In this document: positions 25,158 to 34,297 of the stretch, one piece after another
Layout: each line of letters begins with the position of its first letter
Position numbering within the stretch: position 1 is the stretch's first letter
Origin: Bacteroidia bacterium
GTDB taxonomy: Bacteria > Bacteroidota > Bacteroidia > 2-12-FULL-35-15
Assembly (NCBI GenBank): GCA_020051175.1
Contig: JAGVJJ010000059.1
Location: 1-62,571, forward strand
Direction: 5' to 3'
DNA: 62,571 bases
Notes under the pieces: model-generated
Told to the model about the DNA's origin: nothing
What the model saw: only the letters and a program-made list of their open reading frames with translations
Database searches by the model: none
Made by a program: the position numbers and the translations under genes

Positions 25158-27893
25158 CTATTTTAAAACAATTTTTTTGCTGCTTAACTTATTGTCAGAT
25201 TGAATGGTAATGAAGTAAATGCCTTTTTCATTTCCGGACAAATCAATTGTTTTTACTTTGTTTTTTAACTGGTTTGCAGTTTCCGCATAAATAACCTGTC
25301 CCAGCGTGTTGCTGATTTTAATATCAACAGATGTTACCGCAAAAGAGCCCAAATCAATTGTAATGTAATTTTCTGCAGGATTTGGATAAACTGAAATTGC
25401 ATCTGCAGCAGCCTCATTTATACCTACAGGCACTGTAACCATAATTGTATCGGTTGCACTGCATCCAAATACATCAGTAATGGTTACATAATATGTGCCG
25501 GAAACTGTAACGAGGATGGTTTGTGTTGTTGCACCAGTGTTCCACATAAAGCTTGCTGCGGCACCGGCATCCAACACCACTGCACCAGAAAGAACAACGG
25601 TATCAGCTCCAAGGTCAACTGTTGGTGGTGTATTGATAGTAATCATTACGGTATCGGAAGCCATACAAGTACCATTGCTAACTGTTACACAATACATACC
25701 TGAAGTACAAGCATTGATTTGCTGATAGTCCGAACCGTTGCACCATGTATACATTGTTCCACCGGAAGGGGCAGTTAACAGGATGCACTCACAAACAGTG
25801 GTATCCGCACCAAGATCAAGGTCGATAGTATTATCAATTATGGTTACCATAACTGTATCAGAAGCCATGCAACCTAAAGTATCCATTACATCCACATAAT
25901 ATGTTCCGGTGGTTGTAACAGTCAAAGTCTGGCTGGTGCTTCCCGTGTTCCAGGTATATAAGCCACTTGTAATTCCTGCATCCAAGGTAATGGTTTCATG
26001 CGAGCAGGTGGTGATGGTTGTATCCATACCTAAATTAACTGTAATAGTTCCTGGGTTTACAGTTACATTGATAGTATCCATTACCATACATCCACCAAGA
26101 TTGGTAAGCATTACAGAGTAAGTTCCGGAAGTCGTTACTTCAATGGTTTGAGTTGTTGCTCCTGTACTCCACAAATACATCATACCACTTGTGCCTGCAT
26201 CAAGGGTTAAAGAGCCAATACAGAAAACAACAGTTGTATCTGCACCTAAATCAAGGTTAAGCTCAGGGAGTACTGTTACTTCAATAGTATCCATTGCCAT
26301 ACAGTTTCCATCCATTACCATTACTTCAAATGTGCCCGAAGTGCTTACGGTAATCATTTGTGTAGTAGCACTGGTGTTCCACATAAAGTCAAGGCCGGTA
26401 TTGCCGGCATCCAGTACAATGGATTGACCGGCACATAAAATGGTATCATTACCTAAATCAACTGTAAGTGAAAGTGGATTAATTGTTACGTTAATTGTAT
26501 CCATCAGTGTGCAAATTCCACCGTTGGATACAGCCACATAATAAGTACCCGTGGCGGAAACGCTGATGGTTTGTGTTGTAGCCCCGGTGCTCCATAGATA
26601 CAACATGCCGTTATTGCCAGCATCCAATGTGACTGGGGCTGAGCAAGCTGTAATCGTAATATCAGCACCTAAATCAACCGTGAATGGAGGAAGAACAGTT
26701 ACATGAATGGTATCTGTCATAACACATTCCCCATCTGTAACGGAAACAACATAAGTTCCGGAAGTTGTAACTGTGATCATTTGTGATGTAGCGCCTGTGT
26801 TCCACATAAAGCTCAGGCCGCTGTGGCCAGCATCCAGCATAATAGACGCACCTGCACATAAAATGGTGTCGTTACCCAATTCAACAGATGCAGGGTTAAT
26901 GGTAACATGAATAGTATCAAGATAAGTACAGTTTCCTTCATTGGTTACAGCAACGTAATAAGTTCCTGTTGCTGAAACGGTAATTGTTTGTGTGGTTGCA
27001 CCGGTACTCCATAGGTAAGCCATACCGCTTATACCGGCATCCAGTGTGAGTGTGCCTTCACAAGAAGTAACAACGGTATCATTTCCAAGGTTTACATCAA
27101 CATCTGTGTATACGGTTACATGAACCGTATCTGTTTCGGTACAATTTAAAGTGTCCTGCACGCTTAGAACATATAAACCTGTAGCGTTTACTGTTGGTGT
27201 AAGTGTATTGCCACCTGCAACAATGTTTCCACCGGCAAGTGCCTGCCAGCTTACTGTAGGGCTGTGCGTGTAAGTTGAACCGGTAATTGTTGTTTGCAGC
27301 TCACCGCAATCAAGTGTTACATCTGCAGAAGCATCTGCAGAAGCTACGCAGCTACAGGTACCGGTTCCACCGTTAAGGCCAACAATAAGCCTGCCTTGTG
27401 CACTGTAAAAATTGTTGCTCCCATTTGGACCCAACTGCGTGATAGCACAACCTTTAACCAGGTCGATCTGAAAAAAACAGTTTGGAACATCTACTGATAA
27501 ACAGCAAGTGCCTTCACCAGAGAATGTTTTGGTATCAACATCAAAAATAGTTTGCAGCGAAGCCGTAGACCCATCAAAAGTTGCAGATGGGGCACTGTAG
27601 CTTACCAGTGTGAACATGGTAGCATCCCCATCACCACTCAGGTTAAAGCATACTTCAACATGATCGCCTGAAGATACATTTCCACTAAGGGATGCTACAA
27701 CACTTCCGTTTACTTTATAAACAATATTGTCGGCATTTTCAGGGCCATAGTTTTCGCAGGTGGGTGGATCATTAGTTGCAAATGCAGCAGAATAAAAGGC
27801 ACATATCATAAGCGTGACCAGCACCTGTTTAAAATTTGTTGTATAATCAAGAAGCGCTTGTAAGGGGCTTCTGACAAGTAGTTTTTTTCTCAT
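25158..27893 (-). CDS. Large repeat surface protein with T9SS domain
   Basis: 911 residues. The signal sequence is unusually far in (hydrophobic stretch at about residues 23-40, ending SAAFAT). An N-terminal cysteine-bearing beta domain (about 40-190) is followed by an Ig-like module and then eight repeats of 66-72 residues (about 262-820). Each repeat opens D-L-G-x-D-T, then T-L-D-A-G, [LF]-W-[NS]-T-G-A-T-T-Q-T-I, S-G-T-Y-Y-V, C-x-x-x-D-T-I-x-V-T. The last 80 residues are a T9SS sorting domain (VYPNPAENY ... KGIYFITIQ). It is probably a surface adhesin or extracellular matrix protein. No catalytic motif is present. It has its own terminator. Confidence 0.9.
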   Translation of the reverse strand: MRKKLLVRSPLQALLDYTTNFKQVLVTLMICAFYSAAFATNDPPTCENYGPENADNIVYKVNGSVVASLSGNVSSGDHVEVCFNLSGDGDATMFTLVSYSAPSATFDGSTASLQTIFDVDTKTFSGEGTCCLSVDVPNCFFQIDLVKGCAITQLGPNGSNNFYSAQGRLIVGLNGGTGTCSCVASADASADVTLDCGELQTTITGSTYTHSPTVSWQALAGGNIVAGGNTLTPTVNATGLYVLSVQDTLNCTETDTVHVTVYTDVDVNLGNDTVVTSCEGTLTLDAGISGMAYLWSTGATTQTITVSATGTYYVAVTNEGNCTYLDTIHVTINPASVELGNDTILCAGASIMLDAGHSGLSFMWNTGATSQMITVTTSGTYVVSVTDGECVMTDTIHVTVLPPFTVDLGADITITACSAPVTLDAGNNGMLYLWSTGATTQTISVSATGTYYVAVSNGGICTLMDTINVTINPLSLTVDLGNDTILCAGQSIVLDAGNTGLDFMWNTSATTQMITVSTSGTFEVMVMDGNCMAMDTIEVTVLPELNLDLGADTTVVFCIGSLTLDAGTSGMMYLWSTGATTQTIEVTTSGTYSVMLTNLGGCMVMDTINVTVNPGTITVNLGMDTTITTCSHETITLDAGITSGLYTWNTGSTSQTLTVTTTGTYYVDVMDTLGCMASDTVMVTIIDNTIDLDLGADTTVCECILLTAPSGGTMYTWCNGSDYQQINACTSGMYCVTVSNGTCMASDTVMITINTPPTVDLGADTVVLSGAVVLDAGAAASFMWNTGATTQTILVTVSGTYYVTITDVFGCSATDTIMVTVPVGINEAAADAISVYPNPAENYITIDLGSFAVTSVDIKISNTLGQVIYAETANQLKNKVKTIDLSGNEKGIYFITIQSDNKLSSKKIVLK
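25432..27110 (-). repeat. Eight tandem Ig-like repeat units inside the adhesin-like gene
   Basis: Units of about 200-215 bases. Units 1, 3 and 5 are of one kind ([YL]LWSTGATTQTI), units 2 and 4 of another (FMWNTGATSQMI with D-T-I-L-C-A-G), while 6-8 are more diverged. Similarity between units 2 and 4 is visible at the DNA level. Confidence 0.85.
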
Positions 27894-28111
27894 TTTTTGA
27901 ACAGTTTTTTTAAGATTTATAATTCTGAATTTATTTTAATTGCTCTTCTCTCTGGCACATAGAAAGGGCGAAAGGCAAATGTATGATAGCAAAAAGCGGA
28001 TAACGTATGTTTTTCGGTAGCGATTTGTTTGCTGTCGCTTAAAAGGGAGTATTTCCCGCTGATATTTTTTATGAAATTGTAAAAGAAAAAGTAGGGGAGA
28101 AGTTAAAAAAG

Positions 28112-28157
28112 AACCGGGGTATTCAGCTGCAGGGATGCGTTGCTGAATACCCCGGTT
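28112..28157 (-). terminator. Strong terminator of the response-regulator gene
   Basis: A perfect 16-bp stem (AACCGGGGTATTCAGC with its exact complement) and 14-base loop, followed on the minus strand by C and TTTTTT. It lies 26 bases past the stop at 28183. A short overlapping reading frame here is an artefact of the hairpin. Confidence 0.9.
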
Positions 28158-28182
28158 TATAAAGGTTTTAGCTATGTTGCTT

Positions 28183-28674
28183 TTACCAGTTCCAAACAAT
28201 TAGCTCTTTTTCTTTTGAATACAGGCCAAGAATTTTTTTGATGCAGCCTTTGAGCTTTAAAAATGTATTGGCATTTTTAACAACATAATTAAATGCGCCC
28301 AATTTCAAACTGTTGGTTACTACTTCCACATCTTCCTCTGAAGAAAGCATAATCACCTGTGTGCCTGGTGACAAATTCTTAATTTTTAAAAGGGTCCTGA
28401 TGCCATCCATTGCTTCTTTATTGTTATCGTTCAGTATGTAATCAAGAATAACAATATCCGGTTTTATGGACATTTGCTCGATGCAAGCTTCACCTGTGAG
28501 AAAAGATTTTACTTTTAAATCGGGATTTTGAAGGAACTGAAGTTCCAGTGATTTCAGGTAAATTGGATCATCGTCAACAAGGAAAATAGTAATGTCCTTT
28601 TGGTTGGGCATGGTTGTATCTTTAGTGTCAACAATATCAGTATCTACGGGTTCTTTAAGAGTTTTTGTGTTCAT
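28183..28674 (-). CDS. Single-domain response regulator (CheY-like receiver)
   Basis: 163 residues. Only a receiver domain is visible (about residues 28-150): the acidic pair in F-L-V-D-D-D, the phospho-acceptor aspartate in VILDYIL (about residue 77), the serine of MLSSEED and the lysine of YVVKN. The first 25 residues are charged and variable, and a start at the internal ATG (M22, MPNQKDITIF) is possible. There is no output domain, so it would act by protein contact. It lies between two T9SS-protein genes, has its own terminator, and no histidine kinase is adjacent. Confidence 0.92.
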   Translation of the reverse strand: MNTKTLKEPVDTDIVDTKDTTMPNQKDITIFLVDDDPIYLKSLELQFLQNPDLKVKSFLTGEACIEQMSIKPDIVILDYILNDNNKEAMDGIRTLLKIKNLSPGTQVIMLSSEEDVEVVTNSLKLGAFNYVVKNANTFLKLKGCIKKILGLYSKEKELIVWNW

Positions 28675-28722
28675 AGGTTTTAAGTTTTAAAAATTATTAG
28701 ACACTTTGATAAAACGAATGGT

Positions 28723-30699
28723 TTATTGAACAATTATTTTTTTTCTTACTACCGAACTATCAGTGGTTTTTACTTCAACAAAATAAATTCCTTTGTCATT
28801 TCCTGTAAGGTCTACTGCGAGTCGGGATGTTTGTTTATTGGTAGCTTTATATACCGATTGCCCTAAACAATTTGTAACGGAAACAGTAATGTCTGCTGCC
28901 GGTTCTGTTAATTGAATGGTAAAGGTTCCGGTATTGGGGTTTGGATAGATACTGAATTCATGTGATTTTTTACCTGCAATACCTGTTGTGCTTGAAACAG
29001 TGAAGTTCCAGGATGCAGCATCCGAAATGCCAGCATAGCTGTTACCTGCCATATCTGTTAATGCCCCGGCTGCTATTTCAACATTTACAGCAGTACCCGC
29101 AGTGAAGTCCGTTGCATCAATGGTTACAACATTGTTTGCCACAGTAACGCCTGTACCTGTTACATCTATAGTTTGTGTAACTGCACCGCCCTCTTTAATA
29201 ATTATATTGCCGGTGCCTTTCTGAACTGTTTCATTGAATGTAAGAACAAGGTTGCTTGTATTGTCTACATCCACGCTGTTATCAACCGGATTATAGATTA
29301 CTGCCATTGGTGCGGTAACATCAGCACCTTGTGTGATGCGGGTCACAAATGCATCGGTGCGGCTATAAGGGTTGAATGATTGGCTTCCAAATGTTCCACC
29401 TGCAAGAAGTGCACCTGTTGCATATACATTGCCTTGGGCATCAGCACAGATTGCATTTCCTGACTCGTAGCTTAGCAGTTCCAGTGAATCAGGAGGACCG
29501 CCCACTGCCATTGCCCACTGCCAGTTGCCCATGTTGCTTAGCTTTGCCATAAATATTTCAGAGCTATCCACTCCTGAAACTGTGTGTGCACCAAATGACG
29601 CACTCATTGCAAATTGCCCTGTTATGTAAATGTTTGTTCCATCTGTTCCAATACCTCTTGCACGATCAATCAGTGGGCCACCAGCGGAGCGAGCCCATTG
29701 TGCAGTCCCTGCATTGTCATAACACACAACAAATACTTCGGCAGAGCCTGATGTAGTGAGTGTTTGGGCATCCCATACTGCATAAGCGTTGTATTCGCCT
29801 GTTATATAAATAAGACCAGATGCGTCCATGGTCATCGACCAGCCAACATCATCGTAATCGCCACCTGCTGTTTTGGCCCATATCACAGAACCATCAGGAG
29901 CATATTTTACCAGGAACATATTTACATATCCATTGGGAGCAGTTAAGTTGGTTGAACCGAAAGTCACAGTTCCGGAGTGCATACCGGTTATATAAATATT
30001 GCCCGCAGGATCACAGATTACTGATTTGGCTTCATCTCTGCCAGCGCTTCCTGCGCTACGAACCCATAAAAAATTACCATTGCTATCGTATTTCGCAAGG
30101 TAAATATCCCTGTCGCCAGCGCCAGTGAGAGGGGCTGTTCCACCAAAGTTAATGGCATCCTTGAAGTAACCGCAAATGTATACATTGCCGGTTGCGTCAG
30201 CAGTTATTCCCAGTGCTTTGTCACTGTAGTTGCCGCCTTCACTTTTGGCCCATAGCAGGTTACCGGCAAGGTCATATTTGGCCAGGAACAGATCGTTGTC
30301 GCCAATGCTTGTTAGTGTAACCGATGAATTTTCAAATGTAATTACGTTGCCATAACCTTCTATTTCACCGGAAATATAAAGGCTTGTACCATCGCAGTAG
30401 AGTGCCTGTGCATAATCACCTAAGGTTCCACCAGCTGTTTTTATCCAGTCAAGAGTGCCGGCAGCGGAATATTTTGCAATGTAAATATCGTGATTGCCCT
30501 GATCTGGCAATATTGTGCCGCTGAAATTGGCATTCATTTCATATTTTCCCGCCACATAAATATTTCCTGCAGGGTCGGTAACAACACCATAACCGTAATC
30601 GTAGGCCCAAAGGCCTTCCCGTTTTGACCAGTCAAAATTTTGGGCGTATATGCTGATCATAAAAAGACTGAGGATAGCTGAAATGTATAACTTTTTCAT
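28723..30699 (-). CDS. T9SS-exported beta-propeller (SBBP-type) protein with SwmB-like domain
   Basis: 658 residues. A signal peptide (ending SIYAQ) precedes seven or eight SBBP-type repeats (about residues 20-450) with wording such as D-x-x-G-N-I-Y-I-T-G, F-G-S/G-T, D-I-Y-L-A-K-Y-D-x-x-G-N-F-L-W-V. They are likely to form a beta-propeller. A Big_5/SwmB-like Ig domain follows at about 465-575 (NLVLTFNETVQKGTGNI ... AGALTDMAGNSYAG). The C-terminus is a T9SS sorting domain (IYPNPNTGTF ... KGIYFVEVK). It is expected at the surface; binding partner unknown. It lies upstream of the response-regulator gene on the same strand. Confidence 0.9.
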   Translation of the reverse strand: MKKLYISAILSLFMISIYAQNFDWSKREGLWAYDYGYGVVTDPAGNIYVAGKYEMNANFSGTILPDQGNHDIYIAKYSAAGTLDWIKTAGGTLGDYAQALYCDGTSLYISGEIEGYGNVITFENSSVTLTSIGDNDLFLAKYDLAGNLLWAKSEGGNYSDKALGITADATGNVYICGYFKDAINFGGTAPLTGAGDRDIYLAKYDSNGNFLWVRSAGSAGRDEAKSVICDPAGNIYITGMHSGTVTFGSTNLTAPNGYVNMFLVKYAPDGSVIWAKTAGGDYDDVGWSMTMDASGLIYITGEYNAYAVWDAQTLTTSGSAEVFVVCYDNAGTAQWARSAGGPLIDRARGIGTDGTNIYITGQFAMSASFGAHTVSGVDSSEIFMAKLSNMGNWQWAMAVGGPPDSLELLSYESGNAICADAQGNVYATGALLAGGTFGSQSFNPYSRTDAFVTRITQGADVTAPMAVIYNPVDNSVDVDNTSNLVLTFNETVQKGTGNIIIKEGGAVTQTIDVTGTGVTVANNVVTIDATDFTAGTAVNVEIAAGALTDMAGNSYAGISDAASWNFTVSSTTGIAGKKSHEFSIYPNPNTGTFTIQLTEPAADITVSVTNCLGQSVYKATNKQTSRLAVDLTGNDKGIYFVEVKTTDSSVVRKKIIVQ

Positions 30700-30845
30700 A
30701 ATAACTAATTTTTATTTTGTTTTAGTGTTTGTTTATATGGGTTGAGGCTCGAATAATATTGCAAACATAAATGCCTGTAAAGGGCTTGAAATATGATTTC
30801 GTTGGCGCAGCTTTTTTAATAGCTCAACTAAATTTTTTTTAAGTC

Positions 30846-32108
30846 TTAAACAGCAGGCGGTGGCGTATCCGCCTGCAGTTCATTGTTAATTGTTAAAGTC
30901 ACGGGTACTGGTTCAAGTTCCTCAACGATATCGGGTATTGCAACAATAGCCGGTTCAGAAATGGTTGTATCTTTTGTAGTTCCGATGGTTTTAATTACCG
31001 CATATTTTTCTTTCAGGTTCAGGAAAGGCAGCTCAAAAAAGCGGTACGACAAAGCTGTAACAACCACCAGTGAAACGTTTACCAACAATATAAACAGAGG
31101 AAAATTAGTATAGTTGTATTTTTTATACAGCTCCAGGAAGAGGTAAATGATTACCGGGTTAAACATATAAATGCCATAAGATACTTTACCACACAAGTGC
31201 AGGAGGTTAAAGTTCTTTACAGATAGGATAGCATCGGGATTAAACAGGAAGTTGCCCATCCAGTATGCCGCTATAAGAACAAAAACATATTTTTTCATAG
31301 TGGCTGCAAAAAAGGTTCCACACTCGTTGTAATCCACGTTGATCAGCAGCAGAATGAAAATAGTGTATATGATGAGGCGTACTGGGAGTGAATGGTTGAA
31401 CTCCAGCTTTTTCTGGTGAAAAAGGTAGCCAAAAAGGCTTCCCAGTGCCAGAATATCGATCCTGCTTAATGTGTGCAGGTACAATACAGAGCCATAATTA
31501 GGAATGTAGCTTGCAGCATACGCCCTGAAGAGAATACTAATTAGGATAATGGTTAAAAGAGCACGCGGAAGTTTTTTAACAGGGATAAATGCTATCAGCA
31601 ATGGGCAAATGAGATAAAAATGCTCTTCAATACAAATGGACCATAAATGGTCGGTTGCAACCGACTTTGTCCCCTGGTTGATGATATCAAAATTGCCAGC
31701 AAATAGAAAGTGTAAAAGATACCCTGGGCTTTGTTCCATAAGGAAATAGGTAAGCAACGGGGCCACAAGGATCATAAGAAAATAAAGAGGCCAGATGCGG
31801 AATGCTCTTCTTATGTAAAATTTCATTACATCTACTTTGCCATTTTTTTCATATTCCGACAAAAGGAGGAAAGTGATTAAAAATCCACTGATGATAAAAA
31901 AAACATCTACGCCAATGGTAAAATTGTGAATAATGTTTTCGATTTTGTTGAATGCACCAGGAGATGTGTGAGTGTTAATAAATTCAGGGTTTCCGAAGTA
32001 TCGTTTCCAGCCAAAAAAGGAATGCAGGACAACAATCATGTATGCTGCAATGAACCGGAGAATATCCATATTCTGGAAATATGTTTTTTGGCTGGTTTGT
32101 GTGCTCAT
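30846..32108 (-). CDS. Acyltransferase 3 (OafA-like) membrane protein
   Basis: 420 residues. The N-terminus has the family signature N-M-D-I-L-R-F-I-A-A-Y-M-I-V-V-L-H-S with the conserved histidine near residue 29, then G-V-D-V-F-F-I-I-S-G-F-L and R-R-A-F-R-I-W-P-L-Y. About ten transmembrane helices run to residue 365. A hydrophilic tail of about 50 residues rich in Pro, Val and Glu is an extra. These integral membrane enzymes move acetyl or other acyl groups onto lipopolysaccharide, capsule or exported glycans. It lies just downstream of a membrane-anchored jelly-roll protein gene, which suggests joint work on a surface glycan (inference). Confidence 0.9.
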   Translation of the reverse strand: MSTQTSQKTYFQNMDILRFIAAYMIVVLHSFFGWKRYFGNPEFINTHTSPGAFNKIENIIHNFTIGVDVFFIISGFLITFLLLSEYEKNGKVDVMKFYIRRAFRIWPLYFLMILVAPLLTYFLMEQSPGYLLHFLFAGNFDIINQGTKSVATDHLWSICIEEHFYLICPLLIAFIPVKKLPRALLTIILISILFRAYAASYIPNYGSVLYLHTLSRIDILALGSLFGYLFHQKKLEFNHSLPVRLIIYTIFILLLINVDYNECGTFFAATMKKYVFVLIAAYWMGNFLFNPDAILSVKNFNLLHLCGKVSYGIYMFNPVIIYLFLELYKKYNYTNFPLFILLVNVSLVVVTALSYRFFELPFLNLKEKYAVIKTIGTTKDTTISEPAIVAIPDIVEELEPVPVTLTINNELQADTPPPAV

Positions 32109-32188
32109 GATTGTTAACTGTTTTATTAATACTTTTCCCTGCTTATTTTTCTAATACCCGTTATAGGGTCCATTATTTGTTCTGTTAT

Positions 32189-32932
32189 TTATTGTGATGC
32201 GATCAGATCGTTGTTGTCGATTTTTTTATTTGAAAAACATATAAAATCAAAATACCATGTATGTTGGTTCGTATATGATGCCGCTTGCTCAAATGAGAAG
32301 ATAATGGTATGAAGCCCGCCTTTTTTAGTAACATTAAAAATGTTATCGCCTCCATCGTTCTCATCAATGAAGCTTTTAAGGGGGATGGAAATAAACTGCC
32401 ATTCGTCTTTACTCGAAATGTTTACTACGTGTGCCCACTTATCGTCTTTATCATTTTCCAGGATTCCATTTTCATTGTCGTCTTCCTCAATAATCACTTT
32501 TAACTTTTCTGTATCACCATTGCTTTTAGGGCAATAAAAGCGAAAGTTAACATAATCGGTAGTGGTGTTTAATTCAATGTTGGACCCAATGCCTTTGCCC
32601 CAGCCACCGTATCCTTCTGTACCTTTCCAGGTAGTTTTAAGTGCAGTTTTAGAGGCAATAGGAGCTTTATCGGTTTTAGTTGTATCTACTTCAGCCCCCA
32701 CGCTGCCGAAAAAGAAAAATTTATTTTTTTCCAGTGCATCGCTTGCTGAGCCAATACCTTCAAAGTCATCTACAAGCAAATGAATATTATTTATCCACTT
32801 GATGTGCTCATAATTACTCAAAGAAGTACCCCTGGGAAGTGATATAAGAAACTTTTTTTCTGTCAGAAAAAGTATCAGTGAGGTTGCTACCAGCGTAAAC
32901 AGAATAATAATTGCGCGTTTGTTTGATTCCAC
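32189..32932 (-). CDS. Membrane-anchored jelly-roll (CBM-like) protein, hypothetical
   Basis: 247 residues with a GTG start at 32932. One N-terminal hydrophobic helix (about residues 7-24) is followed by a soluble domain whose pattern (LLVDDFEGI near 53, W-K-G-T-E-G-Y-G-G-W-G-K-G, Y-V-N-F-R-F-Y-C, E-W-Q-F-I-S-I-P-L-K-S-F, T-W-Y-F-D-F-I-C) resembles galactose-binding-like or CBM11/CIA30-type jelly rolls. It probably faces the periplasm. A D-N-E-N-G-I-L-E-N-D-K-D-D stretch could bind calcium. I do not recognise an exact family. It is 80 bases upstream of the acyltransferase gene on the same strand. Confidence 0.65.
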   Translation of the reverse strand: MESNKRAIIILFTLVATSLILFLTEKKFLISLPRGTSLSNYEHIKWINNIHLLVDDFEGIGSASDALEKNKFFFFGSVGAEVDTTKTDKAPIASKTALKTTWKGTEGYGGWGKGIGSNIELNTTTDYVNFRFYCPKSNGDTEKLKVIIEEDDNENGILENDKDDKWAHVVNISSKDEWQFISIPLKSFIDENDGGDNIFNVTKKGGLHTIIFSFEQAASYTNQHTWYFDFICFSNKKIDNNDLIASQ

Positions 32933-33294
32933 GATATAAGTAATTAGAGATTATAACAAACATATAACCGTGGAGAGTGAATAGAAGGTGAATTTCGCTG
33001 GTTTTGATTTTTTTATGGGTGAAAGTTCAACTTTTGTTGTTTAATATTGGGGAGTTCAAGTGGTTAAATTTCGGTTTTAATTTTCTGTTTGCTTTTCAGC
33101 TTCAGGGCTTTAAGTTTGCGTGAGAGGGGATTTTTGTTGGGGGAAGACGATATGTGACAACAGGTAAGATTAATTACAAAGAATACCTGCAGAAGAAAAA
33201 GCCTGAAATGAACCGGTCCGTATGAGTATTTCATCAGATGGCTCGGTTCATTCCCATAATGTGTATTTTTTTATTTTATAATCTGCCTTGCACC
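32933..33294. other. Intergenic region, 362 bases
   Basis: No convincing ORF. It contains the inverted repeat at 33207-33252 and A/T-rich DNA that should hold the promoter of the minus-strand jelly-roll gene. Nothing else was recognised. Confidence 0.55.
33207..33252 (-). terminator. Candidate terminator after the DUF4256 gene
   Basis: AATGAACCG pairs with CGGTTCATT over a 28-base loop, 43 bases past the stop at 33295. The T-rich run on the minus strand (CTTTTT) begins a few bases after the stem, so the call is tentative. Confidence 0.4.
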
Positions 33295-33858
33295 TTAAAC
33301 TTTTAACAACCCTCTAAATCCCCTGGCAGCATAATACGATTCAGCACCGTTATGATATACGAATACTGTTCCATAGCGGTAATCAGCAAAAATAGCTCCT
33401 CCCATCTTTCTGATGTTATCAGGAGTAATTATCCAGCTGGATGTCTTGGTATCAAAGTTTCCTAGTTTTTGAAGCTCACGGTATTGGTCTTCATTTAAGA
33501 TTTCAATTCCCATCTCTGCTGCCATATCCATTGCGCTGTCTGCGGGCTTATGCTCTTTCCTTGAGTCCAATGCCTTGCGGTCGTAACAAACACTTCTGCG
33601 TCCTTTAGGGCTTTCAGCTGCACAATCAAAAAAAATGTATTCGTTTGTTTTTTTGTCATAGGCCACAACATCAGGTTCACCGCCTGTAGCTTCCATTTCG
33701 TGCAGCGACCATAATTTATTGGGGGCAGCTTCCAGCTTAGATTGTACTTTATCCCATTCCAGGCCCTTATGGCGGTTTTTGTTTTTCTCAAAACGCTCTT
33801 TCAGTGTAGTGAGCAGGTTTTTGGATTGTTCTGAGGACAACTTGTTTTTATTTTTCAT
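33295..33858 (-). CDS. DUF4256 protein
   Basis: 187 residues matching DUF4256: LLTTLKERFEKNKNRHKGLE near the N-terminus, L-W-S-L-H-E-M-E-A-T-G-G-E-P-D-V-V, F-F-D-C-A-A-E-S-P-K-G-R-R-S-V-C-Y-D, and the end block G-G-A-I-F-A-D-Y-R-Y-G-T-V-F-V-Y-H-N-G-A-E-S-Y-Y-A-A-R-G-F-R-G. It is a soluble cytoplasmic protein of unknown function. The conserved acidic, Cys and His residues suggest a catalytic site, but this is not shown. It follows the DUF4345 gene after 20 bases, probably as one transcript. Confidence 0.85.
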   Translation of the reverse strand: MKNKNKLSSEQSKNLLTTLKERFEKNKNRHKGLEWDKVQSKLEAAPNKLWSLHEMEATGGEPDVVAYDKKTNEYIFFDCAAESPKGRRSVCYDRKALDSRKEHKPADSAMDMAAEMGIEILNEDQYRELQKLGNFDTKTSSWIITPDNIRKMGGAIFADYRYGTVFVYHNGAESYYAARGFRGLLKV

Positions 33859-33878
33859 TTTTCATGAATGTTATAATT

Positions 33879-34250
33879 TTACCTTAAATATTGAAGAACA
33901 ATAATACTGCAACCCAAAATGATTTCCAACACCATGGCCCTGTTTTGTTTTTTTTCTGCCGAACCGGTTTTAATTTTTGAATACAGACGGCCTGTCCCTG
34001 CACCTATTATAACAATACCAATCAGGTAGTTTAATTCAAAGGTTTGCTTAATATTGAATGCACACCATGCTAGCAGGAATCCCATACTAAAGTACATTCC
34101 GCTTAAAAATCTGAAAATATTATCCAGGGTAGTTTGTGGTGTACATACATCCGGTAAAAAAGATCTGCTGCCTCTAATTAGTAAACTTGAGCCACTTAAT
34201 AAACATACAATTGAATTTGCACCTAACAGAATCTGTAAAATTAGCTCCAT
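33879..34250 (-). CDS. DUF4345-like small membrane protein
   Basis: 123 residues with four predicted helices (about 5-25, 45-65, 72-90 and 103-121). The pattern G-A-N-S-I-V-C-L-L-S-G near the start and N-I-F-R-F-L-S-G-M-Y-F-S-M-G in the middle fits the DUF4345 family of four-helix inner-membrane proteins, with no assigned function. It lies 20 bases upstream of the DUF4256 gene and 48 bases downstream of the YdeI-like gene. Confidence 0.75.
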   Translation of the reverse strand: MELILQILLGANSIVCLLSGSSLLIRGSRSFLPDVCTPQTTLDNIFRFLSGMYFSMGFLLAWCAFNIKQTFELNYLIGIVIIGAGTGRLYSKIKTGSAEKKQNRAMVLEIILGCSIIVLQYLR

Positions 34251-34297
34251 AAATATTGGGATAAGTTATCTCATTACGAAATTACCATACCAATGTG

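Noticed and set aside
27936..28199. 87-codon minus-strand frame overlapping the end of the response-regulator gene
   Set aside because: It runs through the perfect terminator hairpin at 28112-28157, overlaps the regulator's last codons, and its composition looks random. Treated as a spurious frame.
28183..28674. Response regulator paired with the sensor kinase at 56484-58418
   Set aside because: They lie 28 kb apart, and the kinase has its own NarL-type partner directly downstream. No support for a functional pair.
32148..32172. ACCC-N6-GGGT at about 32155, considered as a third copy of the regulator-gene operator
   Set aside because: The spacer is six rather than five bases, AATTG does not follow, and no -7 box lies at the right distance. 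Considered chance.
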